A stretch of DNA of 64,000 nt from Viscum album (GCA_963277665.1 OY728152.1:1186694357-1186758356), one strand, 5' to 3'; counted from the stretch's first letter, positions 1-11,321 are shown. Program-made: numbers and translations. The notes: generated from the sequence alone by a model not told the origin.

Positions 1-2198
1 CTTGATTTCAACAACATGGGAAACATAGAATTTACTATAATTTTTCATAAGTTTATCACCTTCAAGACATTTTATCAAAGTTATGAAATCATTAAATAAA
101 ACTCTCTTGTCTTGAAAAATAATTTATCATGATAAATTGAAAATCAATACATACCATAAATGATGTCAAACACCACTATGGAAATTGTACAATATTTTCA
201 AGAATGACAATCCAACTAATGATAACATGAATATTCCGATAAATCTTTGTTTCTATAATAGTTCCACCCTGTGTTTTTTCCCAATCATTATTATTACATT
301 TATTAGGGGATATTTTCTATTTTTTAGAAAAAATTATCAAAAAATAGAAAATAATCATGAATAATAAAATATTCTGTTGTAATAATTATAATAAATGAGA
401 AACATACCTATAACCACTTTGTTTGGTATCCCAATATTATCCACAGTAGTATAAAAAAAATTCCACAACACTTTAATTTATTATATTTCCAGTTTCCACA
501 CTAGGTAATAATCATTGGAATAAAATTGGCATAGTGTCCTACCTCATTTCAACTAAAACATCTTACTATAGACTTTTACCTGATTGTATGATCATCTTAC
601 CAGTAGTCACAAACCATATGACCAATCATAGAACATATGAATTTCATACAAACCATTGAAATAATTTCTCTAGTATTCTTCTTACCACAGTTCTCTCTAT
701 ATAGAAATATTTTTCAATCCTCCAAAACATCATTGATGAAATATTTCCAATGACCTACGAACTAAAAATATTCTTTTACATGTTGTCATGGGAAAAATGA
801 TTATTAAAAAACATCATTTATTCCTTCGTAACACATCTAACAAGTTCCCCATAGTCATTGAACTAATTATAATACAATTCTATTCTTTATATTATCTTAA
901 AACATGAGTAAAACAAATTTATTTTTCTATCAATATCACAATTATAATTTTGGAATATCCCATTAGCCTAGGGACATTTAATTCAAACATAACTACCAAA
1001 TATTCCACCATTTGACTAAATTCCTCAGATTATTTTTTATCATATGGCAATCAAACATGGGATTACAATTACCAAAGAAAATATTCTTAAATTTTTCAAA
1101 TTTCATGGCATCAATCTCTTCAATTTCCATAATATTTTTAACCACTATCCAAAACTTATCAACATCACAATCAAAACAATAAATATAATGAGTTACCTTT
1201 TGGTGACATTATAAACCTATTACATTGAATCCATTTTCTAGGAAACTAGTCCCTCCTTCACCTATCATGGGGTATGATGATCCAACAAATGATAGGGGAT
1301 ATTTTCACACACAAAAATGTTCCACTTTAATAACATTAATATACGGTAGATCCATTTTCTCTCTTCCATAGATAGCACCACTATTTACGTCCAGATTAAA
1401 TTGAGATATCACGACAAAGAACTACATAGATCAGATTCAATCCATCTATGGATGCTGACTATGAATGATATTTTCTATCATTTCATTCCCACAATATCTT
1501 CCATGATTCCAATGGTGAAACCCATTTTGAACAAACATAAATTATATGATGGAACATGGTAGTTATAAAATGATATATCATTTCAAATTTTCCATAAATT
1601 AAAATCATCTCAGGTGATGAAACTAATATTATCCTAAACTATAAACTTATCTAAACCTCCATTTGATATCAAAAATTAATACTTAGAAATAATCATTACA
1701 AAATATATAGTTAAGACATTTATTTTACTTTCATTCACATTGAGGGTCTATTCTATATTATAGGTTTAAGGAATAAGGGTAAATCATAGAAATTAAAAGA
1801 TGATAAAAAATACAAAGTAGAAACCTCATAATAGTATCCATTTTTTCCTAATATATATCTATTAAAAAAATCATTATCTCTGTAATAAATCACTTCACTA
1901 CAACCTACATTAAATACTTCCAATCTTGAGATCCTCCCTATGTATTTTGAAAATAAATAGAAAATGTGGGATGAGCATAAAAATATTATTAAGGGAAAAA
2001 TGAATGAAATCATTATTCTATTTATAATAATTAAAAACATATGAAATCATTAAATTTATATAATAATTATCACCATTATAGGTATTAAATAAATTCCATT
2101 GACTAAAATATTAATTCATACTTTTATTATGATCACTATATTACCATAAAACCCATAAAAATTTGAAATTATTCAAATATAACTTGTCACATCTTTAT
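1..2198 (-). mobile_element. Old LTR-retrotransposon remnant, left of Gypsy A
   Basis: This AT-rich stretch has no intact gene. On the minus strand it holds pieces of a retrotransposon gag (separate entry, about 600-1175), so it is probably the internal region of an old minus-strand element. It is cut on the right by Gypsy A at 2199. A weak match to a minus-strand primer site (TGATATCAAA near 1668) lies upstream of the gag, but it is too decayed to rely on. I could not delimit LTRs. The rest (1-600 and 1200-2198) shows only AT-rich decay. Confidence 0.5.
600..1175 (-). pseudogene. gag: Gag remnant with degenerate zinc knuckles
   Basis: Reading the minus strand from about 1175 gives a stretch beginning DCDVDKFWIVV, which aligns with DQDVAEGWINK of the better gag N-terminus at 57106-57312. 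Near 600-715 the minus strand reads NCGKKNTREIIS followed by ICSMIGHMVCDYW. This matches the spacing of the double knuckle of element C at 45200-45350, with some cysteines lost. The role of such a protein would be nucleocapsid packaging of element RNA. The frame is not continuous and no start is convincing. The call rests on two collinear weak matches about 400 bases apart in the right order. Confidence 0.45.
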
Positions 2199-3170
2199 TG
2201 TAAGAACCTAGATCATTCGTTTCATGTATGTTTTTCTTTTTCTGGTTATTTCTAAGAAAAAGAGGAAAATATAGGAATTTTCAAAGTACACATCCTGTAC
2301 ATTATGAGTACATGCCATGTAATTTGATGCAGTGTCAGACCAGGTTCTGGCCATGTCCAGGCCACACACACGGTGTGTAAGGGCGATGTGGAGGCCGCTT
2401 AAAGCGGAGTAAGGAAAGGCCAAGTACAGACCATGTACCGCAAAAGTACACGCCATGTAGTTTCTTTTTTTTCATTAAACAGACCAGGGTCGCACCTAAT
2501 TGATGAAAACTTCTTCTTCTCTATGTTCTTCGACCAAGAGTGACCCGTTCGGTCGAGAACATCCTCCGAGCTGCCGATCCTCTGTCAGTTTTCTAAATCA
2601 ACCACTGTCGATTGCGTTGGAACCACAACCTTGTGATTTTCATTCTTCTTGAGTTTCATTCCATGATTTTTCCTCTTTCTGAAGATATCGTGGGTTGAAC
2701 GTTTTGTGTGTTTTCATATATCTACAATTTTATATGGAGAATAAAGCATCGTGGTTCTAGTATTTTGATCTCCTAGCATCAAGGTAGGTGGTTTTTGCCT
2801 TACCTTTCGAAGTCTTTGAGTTTTATGTTCAAATTCCACCAATAACCATGAATGGGATATTTTGTGCTTTCCTTTTTGGACCTATTGTTTTCTTGCCATT
2901 CTAGTATGCCTGTGTAGTGGTAATTTGATCATTTTTGTGGATATTTTCTATTCATGGATGTTTTTCCATTCCTTGTTCTTGTTACAATCTTTGGTTCTTG
3001 TTAGCCTTTGGCTGCTGTACCTATTTTCCAGGCCTTCTGACTGTAGGATGGAATGATATTCTTGACCTACTTTTTCTGTTGTAGACTGGGTAGCCAAGTA
3101 GCTTTCTAGGTTTACTTTTTCCTTGTATCAAAATTATGCACTGACTAGCACAGGACCGTGAGAACCTGGT
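2199..3170 (+). repeat. Gypsy A 5' LTR, first part
   Basis: The first 972 bases of the LTR, matching 21042-21890 plus 24787-24905 in the 3' LTR. It begins TGTAAGAACC. It contains several ACAC..GTGT near-palindromes (2280-2460) also found in the element's leader. The expected TATA box is decayed here: the site reads GCCGCTTAAAGCGG around 2395-2408, where the 3' LTR has CCGTATAAAGCGG. The part ends at the E1 target site CTGGT. Confidence 0.85.
3166..3170 (+). repeat. Target-site duplication of E1, left copy
   Basis: CTGGT precedes E1 and ATGGT (13685-13689) follows it, one mismatch. The uninterrupted site survives in the other LTR of Gypsy A near 24895 (GAGAACCTGGTGCTATA), which confirms that this is an insertion into the LTR. 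Confidence 0.8.
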
Positions 3171-5006
3171 TGTAACACCCTGAGATTTTATGAAAAATAT
3201 TCTTTTTAATTTCATTAATGTCTTGTGTTGTACGCTACACCAAATGGAGCTTTCACAACACGCATCATTGAATTTCCATGCATTACATGGAATCGCGACC
3301 TTCCTCGATAGCGTGTGTTGTAAACAATACCAAGTTTCACTAAACAACGATATTCTATTAAAATATTTTTAAAACTTGCCATTATGAATAGTAATAACAA
3401 CTTTTTGAAATTTTTTAAATTTTATTTTTCAAAATGGACTTCATTTTTGGATTCAAAATATCGAAATTATCTTAGGGTGAAATTTTGGTACTTTTAGGAT
3501 AACTTTCATTTTTTGATGAATAGTGAAAATTTCTAAATTTTAATTAAAAACAACCTTTTTAATCGAAATAATTAGTATTGATAAATTAATAATTTTAGTG
3601 GTTTTAAAGTATATTTAGAATATATTTTTACAATTTAATACAATGTTGGTCATTTGATGTAATTTCACATTTAAACCAAACATAAATAAGTGTCAATCTT
3701 TTGATAGTTATTATTTCTTAAGAACACGCTATTTGTTTTGACGACGGGAATTAATTTTTAAATTAATTAATGCAACAGATATGTTTTGAATTTGGTAAAA
3801 TAGACATCATTTTTTAGTTCATAATATCAAATATAGCTTTGGCCTAATTTTTCATATTTTTCTGGAAACTTTCATTTTTGATGAATAGTGAAACCACTAA
3901 GTGGTAGTTAAAAAAATATTTCATTAAACATAATTTTACCGCTTCTGTGAGTGAAATTTCAAAAATCTGAGAGACACATTTGATGTCAGTAAGTAAAATG
4001 TGGTTCAATTAGATGAAAATAATTTTTGGTGAATAGTAACTTTTTACGTTTTTTTTACCCTGGTTAAGAGTATGTATGGTAATTATGGGAAAAATGATAT
4101 TATTATTACCCTAACACATGTCCTAATTCTATTGGATAAGTTTAATTCGACCAATATCAACCTTAGGAATATAATATGACCATTTAGGCCCACTTGGATT
4201 AGATTAGGACATTTATTATTAATTTATTTAAAGAAGGGTTAAAATAGTTAAAATCAAAGTTTAATAAGTAAATATTTTATAATATGGGGTTATACTAAAG
4301 ATAAATATGACTATAAATATTCATTAGAAATTTAAAGAAATTTCCTACATAATGGTATTTTATTTGTAATTTTTAGACATTAAATATTTTAATTTATTTA
4401 TGACACAACGATGATGTTGTAATTATCTTATTAATAAAATATTGACATAATTGATGTTATAAATACCCAAATAAATGTAATTTGAGACTTTTTATGAATT
4501 CCACTAATTTTCCAGTTTAATATGACATGTTAGTATTGATATAAGTAACTATTTTCTAACTAATCATTCTGTTATGATTTTTAGAAAAATCAATTACTAA
4601 ATAGTGTCAAAATTGACCTAAAATCGTTTTTAAAACAAATATTTTATTATTAATTGTTATTTTATTCCTAAAAATATAAGGTTCAGAAAAATGACTTAGA
4701 TAAGGCTATATATATTAATAATAAACAACTTAGTGTTATTTTGGATTCTTATAGTAATTTTATTAACCTTATAGTGTAAGAACACAAAAAGACACGGTAA
4801 AAGTAAAATTATCTAACTTAAAGTTAAATATAAATGATAAGGTTAAAATATGAACCTAAACTTCTCAAACTTATATTGGATGAGACTATTTCTACCCATA
4901 CCCACCTTAGCTTCGAAATAAATCAATTTGGAGCTATTTAAAACCGAAATTGGCTTTATAATAAAATAATATTTTTAGTTATTCCAAAGGTTCCCCACTC
5001 CTCCCA

Positions 5007-5013
5007 TATAAAA
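5007..5013 (+). promoter_or_regulatory. E1 5' LTR TATA box
   Basis: TATAAAA lies inside a GC-richer block of CTCC and CCTCC runs. The same block occurs at 11315, 47890 and 54719 (there TATAGAA) and on the minus strand near 42445. Transcription would start roughly 30 bases downstream, placing the three stem-loops inside the RNA leader. Confidence 0.7.
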
Positions 5014-5349
5014 GGGCACCTCCTCCCTCTCTTCCTCACACAACTTTGAGCCTTCAAGCTCTGTCAACCCCGGAAAACTTCTATTCTCCACTTCCCTAGA
5101 AACATCATAGAGGTCCTGGTCTTCTTTAGAGACCAATTTTAGTACCCTAAGAGTATGACTCAAAGAGGCACCTCAAAGAAGAGTTAATGTCTGTTACCGA
5201 TTCTTTCAAATTTATTTCTTCTTCCACTTATTCTTATTTATTTGTTTCATTATGAATTAATAACATTTGTATCACTCATATACTGATATGTTATTATAAG
5301 TATGAAACAACCCTATTTCACCATATACCCATCCTACAGAAAACGAAAT

Positions 5350-5394
5350 CACCGCACGTGCGTACGTAAGGAATACCATCTCCACACCGTGGTG
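5350..5394 (+). other. Stem-loop module 1, E1 5' LTR
   Basis: Arms CACC and GGTG close a second helix around the core CGTACGT / inner stem / CTC. This copy has point mutations in the core (TAAGG for TACGG, CCATC for CCGTC), which weaken the inner stem. The E1 3' copy at 11658 is better preserved, with GCGTG/CACGC next to the core. Confidence 0.7.
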
Positions 5395-5534
5395 TAGTCT
5401 ATTTTCCACCACCACCTTACTTTGATGGGTATAATGGTGTAAATAATAAATATATATGATTATTGTAAAGTGATATTGATTCTGAAATAGTATACATACA
5501 CTCCAATACAATTCCACGATCATGAGAACAATAT

Positions 5535-5579
5535 CATCGCTCGTGCGTACGTACGGACTACCGTCTCCACGACGCGATG
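5535..5579 (+). other. Stem-loop module 2, E1 5' LTR
   Basis: The outer helix is ATCGC+TCGTG pairing with CACGA+C+GCGAT, ten base pairs with one bulged C. Then come CGTACGT on the 5' side, inner stem ACGG/CCGT with loop ACTA, and CTC on the 3' side. All parts are visible and intact. Confidence 0.8.
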
Positions 5580-5736
5580 AGATTCATTCTCCACGTTAAC
5601 CATTCATGAATAATTATAAGGTATATATAATAAGTAATCATGAAATATATGACATAATAATCATACTGGAATTATGTGTATATATATGTATGTCAGCTAC
5701 TTAATTCCATTCAACCCAATAAGGAAACGAAAACAG

Positions 5737-5774
5737 CGTTCATGCGTATGTATGGCTTACCGTCTCCATGAACG
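5737..5774 (+). other. Stem-loop module 3, E1 5' LTR
   Basis: Outer helix CGTTCATG/CATGAACG, 8 bp perfect. The core is as in modules 1 and 2, with loop CTTA. The core carries two C-to-T changes (CGTATGT and ATGG) compared with the 3' copy at 12047. Confidence 0.75.
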
Positions 5775-6065
5775 GTGTATTTCATTCCATTTACTAATCT
5801 ATTATATATATGTATATTCTGAATATATATTATATATAAATCATGTTTTATATTCTTTAATTAAGTAATCATGATCTAAGAAATCATATGAATAATTACA
5901 AGTCAAAACAAGGACGACAAATGAAACGATTTTACCGAAAATGCTCTTTAACATGGAATTTACAAAAGAACGGGTAAAATAAAGTCATATGTGAACCATA
6001 TATGATATCATAAAAATAAGTATGATTCTGGAATAAGTCAATAACATTATTTAAATCATTATACA

Positions 6066-6110
6066 TGAGGTTCCGACACTTATGAAGCAAATCGGACCTA
6101 AGGTAAGGGA
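6066..6110 (+). promoter_or_regulatory. Possible leader exon end and splice donor
   Basis: CCTAAG|GTAAGG at 6097-6108 matches a plant 5' splice site very well. It recurs at the same place in all LTRs of E1 and E2 (12413, 48993, 55820). In the E1 3' LTR an acceptor-like ATACAG ends at 12376, 36 bases upstream. Acceptor-like sites follow at 7060 (CTTTTGTAG) and 7170 (TTTCCCCAG). Splicing of the leader is inference. Confidence 0.35.
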
Positions 6111-7376
6111 AAATCTCGCAATCTCATTTTTATCTGAGATTGTTTATACTTTGGTATTTAATGGGTTGTATTTTATCATCCACATCCATGTTTCCTCAAT
6201 ATGTAATATTATTTCAATCCACCTACAATTTTTTAAATCCAATTTTACCCTTCGGGAGTTTTTAGTAAAAGATATGAAAGGAATTGTTTGTCATTTTTCG
6301 TACGAGGTATTTATTGGATTTTCTGACAAAAGTACGAGAAGAATGTTTTTTTATCTTATACGGAATGAATGTATTTTTAAAACATTATTTCCAAGAAGCC
6401 TACTTTACATGTTTTGAAGTTTATTTTTAATCAACTTCTTTTAGTTTAAAATTTTATGACTTGTTATGAAAGTAAAAAAAATTTGAAGTAGAAAGGATAT
6501 TTTCCTCAAGAATGGGGTTCAATTGTTTTATCAAAATTATTTTCCATCTATGATAATATAGGGTTCTGTTTCTATCCCTATTATTACATTGATTTGATTA
6601 TTTTGTGATGGAAATATGTTTATGAATTCCTTTATCTTATATGAATTTTTTTATGATGTCACGATATTTAAGATTCCCATTTTTATTACATGGGTTATTC
6701 TAGGATGTATGGTTTATGATTTTTTGGCACACATAAGTATGGTATAATTATTAGATGGGTGGGACCTATATCTCCCTCCAATACATTGGGTAAAGATTTT
6801 ATATCTCATGAGATAGACATGGCTGGAACGGCAGGTTAAACCGGTTCAGTGAAACAGGACTGAAAGGAGGAGTTAACTCGGTTCAGAAATGGACTTTGTC
6901 CACTAAGATAGTCTTGGAAATGAGTCTTGACTAATAAGAAATGATTCTATATGAATATGTCTGTATGCCACAAAGTTTCATGTTTTAATTTATGATTATT
7001 GGTATTACATTTCACTACTATGATTTATCCCATGTTATGATATTATGATCTCTTTTGTAGGTTAAGATTTCCAAAATGATATGTTCTTATGAATATGATG
7101 TGATTGATATTTATTTTGTTTACCCTTACTGAGAATTTGAGCTCACCCTTTTATGTTTTCTTTTCCCCAGGATATAAAGAAAGGTTTTAGGTAAAAAAAG
7201 GAAGATCTTTATTGGAGATGTTGAAGATCTTTCACCATGATTAGAAGATTATATTCCGAGTTTCAAAGACACTAAAATATGATGGTCCTTGTGTGTGTGT
7301 GTTTTTTTGTTATGTACATAGTATTCCGCAAAAGTAATGTAATGTCCATGTACTTTAAGCTTTGGGTCTCTACAGT

Positions 7377-7388
7377 TGGTATCAGAGG
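7377..7388 (+). promoter_or_regulatory. E1 primer binding site
   Basis: TGGTATCAGAGG lies two bases after the 5' LTR. It is complementary to the 3' end of plant initiator Met tRNA, with one mismatch at the end, and would prime minus-strand DNA synthesis. Confidence 0.85.
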
Positions 7389-7634
7389 AAAGGTTTAGTC
7401 AACCATTGGAAACTAGGATGTGAAAATGTTAGTGAGATCCCTAGAGATATTTCTAAGGAATTTCTAGGGATGTCCCTAAGGATAAGTATACGTATAAGAT
7501 ATAGTCATAGATCTAAGGTAACAATATTAGAATTTAACCTATGATGTTAGATATTGAGGGTACTCCTCCTTTACTATATTGTTTTCCCTAGCATGATTTT
7601 TGCCTCTCACAGAATTCTTTTTGTGTTTTAGTCA

Positions 7635-8045
7635 ATGGAGGGAACCAGAAAGAATTTGGTTAACATTGAATCCAATGGAAAAATTGGTGACTATGAGAAA
7701 AAAAATTGTGTAATGCCTAGAGAGAAATATATTGTGATTATTCCAAATCATTCATCGTGATATATGATTAACAAGGTGAAATTTAGTGGTATGCATAATT
7801 CATCAAATAAGAAGAAGATATACTTTTCTGCATGTTCGCATGTTAAGGAGCATAAATAAAGGAAGATTGAGATTTCTAAATAAGGGAAGAATAACCTTGA
7901 GGAATACCTCAAATGGAGGGACATATGTTATCTGTGTGGAGAAAAGGGACATAGAGTGACAGACTGTTATAGAGTTCAATGTATTATTTGTGGAGAACAT
8001 GGGCATTACCCAACTCAATGCCCTGACCTAAAAAGTTACTTCTAA
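7635..8045 (+). pseudogene. gag: E1 gag-like protein with two CCHC zinc knuckles
   Basis: The frame runs from ATG at 7635 (MEGTRKNLVN) to TAA at 8043, 136 codons with three internal stops (TGA, TAA, TAA). The C-terminal half carries CYLCGEKGHRVTDC and CIICGEHGHYPTQC, both exact CX2CX4HX4C zinc knuckles, starting at 7926. Such knuckles in gag bind and package element RNA. No capsid-like domain is recognisable upstream, so the protein is much shorter than a normal Gypsy gag. It is the only coding trace in the internal region. A host zinc-knuckle gene fragment is possible but less likely given its place between primer site and polypurine tract. Minus-strand frames over it are shadows. Confidence 0.7.
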
Positions 8046-8685
8046 ATAATGGAAGGACTTAATCCGGGACAATCATTGAAGAGGATGGATTGAAGTGTTT
8101 ATATATTGGTATTCATGAATAATGTTGTTGAGGTAATTTTATGGTGTATTAGAATATTTTTGTATTTCTCTATAGTGGATTTCAATAATTTTATGGTACT
8201 GCTAACCACGAAAAATGATTAAAATATTTTAGAAAGTAGATGATATGCACATAATGAAGGGATAAGAAGATAATGAGATGTTTGATTGTATTTATGAGCC
8301 CATGATTTATATAAGGAATAAGTGATATCATGGTTTGTGTATATAAAATTTTGAGGATTTTGGTATGTGGAAAGTGTTATCTTTTAACTGCATTCATGTT
8401 TTCAATAAGGTTCAATGGGTATTCATTTTTCAAGAGAATACATTATTAAGGTATTCCCATGATTGTAATGTGACCAAAAATATATATGGGGGATATATGA
8501 TGGTATTCACATGCTTGGTTGATGACATTTCAAGTAATCGTTTTCTTTATACTATGAGCTTGGACCGAAGTATTTTAGATAATCCTGAAGATTGGAATGG
8601 ATTCTGTGGGACATAAGTTAGTATTGTTTAAGGATATAACTTTTTTTATATTATTTATGGGATGTTATAGTAATGTAGTTTTATA
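8046..8685 (+). other. E1 internal non-coding stretch
   Basis: AT-rich sequence between the gag-like frame and the SINE. A collinear, more decayed version lies at 51077-51704 in E2. Short frames such as 8365-8616 are not preserved in E2, so I call no gene. Confidence 0.55.
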
Positions 8686-8803
8686 AAAAGGACAACCTGC
8701 CGGACCGGAGACAACCCATCGCATCGGACAAGGCTGTGGGAATCGAACCCACAACCGAAGTGCGACTGGCCTTTATCACCTACCACTGGCCTACCGAAAG
8801 TCC
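8686..8803 (-). mobile_element. tRNA-derived SINE inside E1
   Basis: The minus strand reads GGGACTTTCGGTAGGCCAGT and onward. An A-box-like TAGGCCAGTGG lies at 8783-8793, and a perfect Pol III B box GGTTCGATTCC lies 34 bases later (8739-8749), followed by TTTTT near 8686. This is the layout of a plant tRNA-related SINE head with a Pol III terminator. It is far GC-richer than its surroundings. The same insertion sits at the same place in E2 (51705-51822), so it was present in a common ancestor. It does not fold as a full tRNA. Confidence 0.65.
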
Positions 8804-9463
8804 CTACTTAGTAGAAACTAGTTTTATTATATTAAGTAGTATGATATATGAAGTATAGGTCCATTTTAATAACCATATATGATTAATTTCACTATAGATG
8901 GACTTATGTATTTTTTGATAACATTTCTAACCTTTTGTTTGAGACAGATGGAATGACCCATCATTCTATCAAATGATTTGCTAACACATCATGAATGATA
9001 AATTCAGCTTCATTTCTTTAAGAGATGAAGTGGAAATTGTCCAAAGAATGACCAACGGTGAGACTATACCAAAATCATGAAAGTATTTCTTCTTAATTAC
9101 AATTTCATCAAATTTAGGGAATTGATCTTGAAAACCAAAAATGTTGTCCTAGTGCTCTAATATCTGATAATCAGATGGTACCATAGATTGTCACAAATTT
9201 ATGGCTTTGTGATTGCTGGCTTTTCTATAGCCATGTTCTCTACCACTCTCGATCAGAACATGATGGTTAGATTTCTCTCCCATATCCATATTTTCACCTA
9301 TGTGGAAACCCAGTGATTAGTTTATTTGGGTAACCATTAAGTTTCATACTTTTGTTTTTAAAGATTGGTTTTGGTATTCCCTTTTACGATGTGGGTTTCT
9401 ATTAAATAAACTTTCGAGTAGTAAACCATTTATAACCCCGACGAATTTCGAGGGTGAAATTCA
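8804..9463 (+). other. E1 internal 3' stretch, non-coding
   Basis: Continues the internal region to the polypurine tract. It is clearly collinear with 51823-52485 of E2 (shared runs around 9120-9260 and 52130-52260). I see no frame preserved in both copies. Confidence 0.5.
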
Positions 9464-9480
9464 TTTTAAGGAGGGTAGAA
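9464..9480 (+). promoter_or_regulatory. E1 polypurine tract
   Basis: TTTTAAGGAGGGTAGAA directly precedes the 3' LTR start TGTAACACCC, where plus-strand DNA synthesis would be primed. The E2 counterpart is at 52486. Confidence 0.8.
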
Positions 9481-11314
9481 TGTAACACCCCGAGATTTTA
9501 TGAAAAATATTTTTTTAATTTCATTAATGTCTTGTGTTGTACGCTACACCAAATGGAGCTTTCACAACACACATCATTTACTTGCCTTTCATTACACACA
9601 ATCGCGACCTTCCTTGATAGCGTGTGTAGTATGCAATACCAAGTTTCACTAAACAACGATATGCTATTAAAATATTGTTAAAACTAGCCGTTATGAATAG
9701 TAATAACAACTTTTTGAAATTTTCTAAATTTTATTTCTCAAAATGGACTTTATTTTTTGATTTGGAATATCGAAATTGGCTTAGGGTGAAATTTTGGTAC
9801 TTTTCGGATAACTTTCATTTTATAATGAATAGAGAAAATTACTAAATTTTAATTAAAAACAAATTTTTTAATAGAAATAATTAATTGTGATAAATTAATA
9901 ATATTAGTGGTTTTAATGTATATTTATAATATATTTTTACAATTTAATACAATTTTGGTCATTCGATTAATTTCACATTTAAACCAGACATAAACAAGTG
10001 TCAATCTTTTCATAGTTATTATCTCTTAAGAACACGTTATTTGTTTTGACGACGAGAATTAATTTTTAAATTAATTAATGCAACTGATATGTTTTGAATT
10101 TGGTAAATTAGACATTATTTTTGAGTTCATAATATCAAATATATCTTAGGGATAATTTTTCGTATTTTTCTGGAAACTTTCATTTTTGATGAATAGTGAA
10201 ACCACTAAGTGGTAGTTAAAAAAATTAATTTTTCATAAAACATAATTTTACCGCTTTTGTGAGTGGAATTTCAAAAATCCAAGACACATGGTGAATGTCA
10301 GTAAGTAAAATTTGGTTCAATGAGAAAAATAATTTTTGGTGAATAGTAACTTTTTACTTTTTTTACCACGGTTAAAAGTAAATAGGGTAATTAAGGGTAA
10401 AAATTATATTATTATTACCCTAACACATGTCCTAATTCTATTGGATAAGTGTAATTCGACCAAAATCATCCTTAGGAATTAAATATGACCATTTAGGCCC
10501 ACTTGGATTAGATTAGGACAGTTATTATTAATTTATTTAAAGAAGGGTTAAAATAGTTAAAAACAAAGTTTAATAAGTAAATATTTTTTAATATGTGGTT
10601 ATGCATAAGATAAATTCGACTATAAAGATTTATTATAAAGCTAAATAAATTTCCTACATAATGGTATTTTATTTGAAATTTTTAGACATTAAATAATTTA
10701 ATTTATTTATAACACAACGATGATGCAGTAATTATTTTATTATTGAAATATTGACATAATTGATGTTATAAATACCCAAATAAATGTAATTTTAGATTTT
10801 TTATGAATTAAACTAATTTTCAGGTTAATATGTCATGTTAGTATTTATTTAATTAACTTTTTTTGAACTAATTATTCTGTTATGATTTTTACAAAAATCA
10901 ATTACTAAATAGTGTCAAAATTGACATAAAATAGTTTTTAAAACAAATATTATATTATTAATTGTTATTTTATTCCTAAAAAACTAATGATCTGCCAAAT
11001 GACTTAGATAATGTTATATATATTAATAATAAACAACTTGGGGTTCGTTTGGCTTCTTATAGTAAGTTTATGAAACTTATAGTGTAAGAACACAAAAAGA
11101 CACGATAAAAGTAAAATTATCTAACTTAAAGTTAAATATAAATGATAAGATTACAATAGGAACCTAAACATGACTAAATTCTATTGGATGAGATGATTTA
11201 GACCCATACCCACCTTATCTTTTAAATAAATCAATTTTTAACTATTTCAAACCGAATTTGGATTTATAATAAAATAATATTTTTAGTTATTCCAAAGGTG
11301 CCCCTCTCCTCCCT

Positions 11315-11321
11315 TATAAAA
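11315..11321 (+). promoter_or_regulatory. E1 3' LTR TATA box
   Basis: TATAAAA within CCCTTATAAAAGGG, a near-palindrome flanked by CTCC/CCTCC pyrimidine runs. It is shared with the other LTRs of this family. Confidence 0.7.

Larger units (their letters stand above)
3171..7374 (+). repeat. E1 5' LTR (4204 bp)
   Basis: Direct repeat of 9481-13684, identical in total length, with many scattered substitutions. Order: U3 of about 1.85 kb, TATA box at 5007, three stem-loop modules (5350, 5535, 5737), a possible short exon with a strong donor at 6103, acceptor-like sites at 7060 and 7170, and the end TCTCTACA just before the primer site. Short frames inside it are weakly conserved and are not called as genes. 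Confidence 0.9.

Noticed and set aside
1753..2040. 95-residue minus-strand membrane-like protein
   Set aside because: Hydrophobic Phe/Ile/Tyr-rich translations are the usual product of AT-rich non-coding DNA; no supporting motif or homolog in the window.
2208..2456. Minus-strand frame also present at 21056-21298
   Set aside because: Both are antisense to the same LTR segment; conservation is that of the LTR, with no protein motif.
5350..5774. Hammerhead or other known self-cleaving ribozyme in the LTR stem-loops (as in plant retrozymes)
   Set aside because: The hammerhead core words CTGATGA and GAAA are absent near the modules, and the geometry fits no ribozyme class I can recall.
5674..5868. 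Small plus-strand frame recurring at 11984-12178 and 48559-48747
   Set aside because: It overlaps stem-loop module 3, is Tyr/Ile-rich low-complexity sequence, and is not open in the fourth LTR; DNA or RNA structure explains its persistence better.
7803..8018. Minus-strand frame over the E1 knuckle region
   Set aside because: Shadow of the plus-strand CCHC knuckles.
8686..8803. Functional tRNA gene
   Set aside because: It has boxes A and B but no complete cloverleaf or anticodon arm that I can fold.
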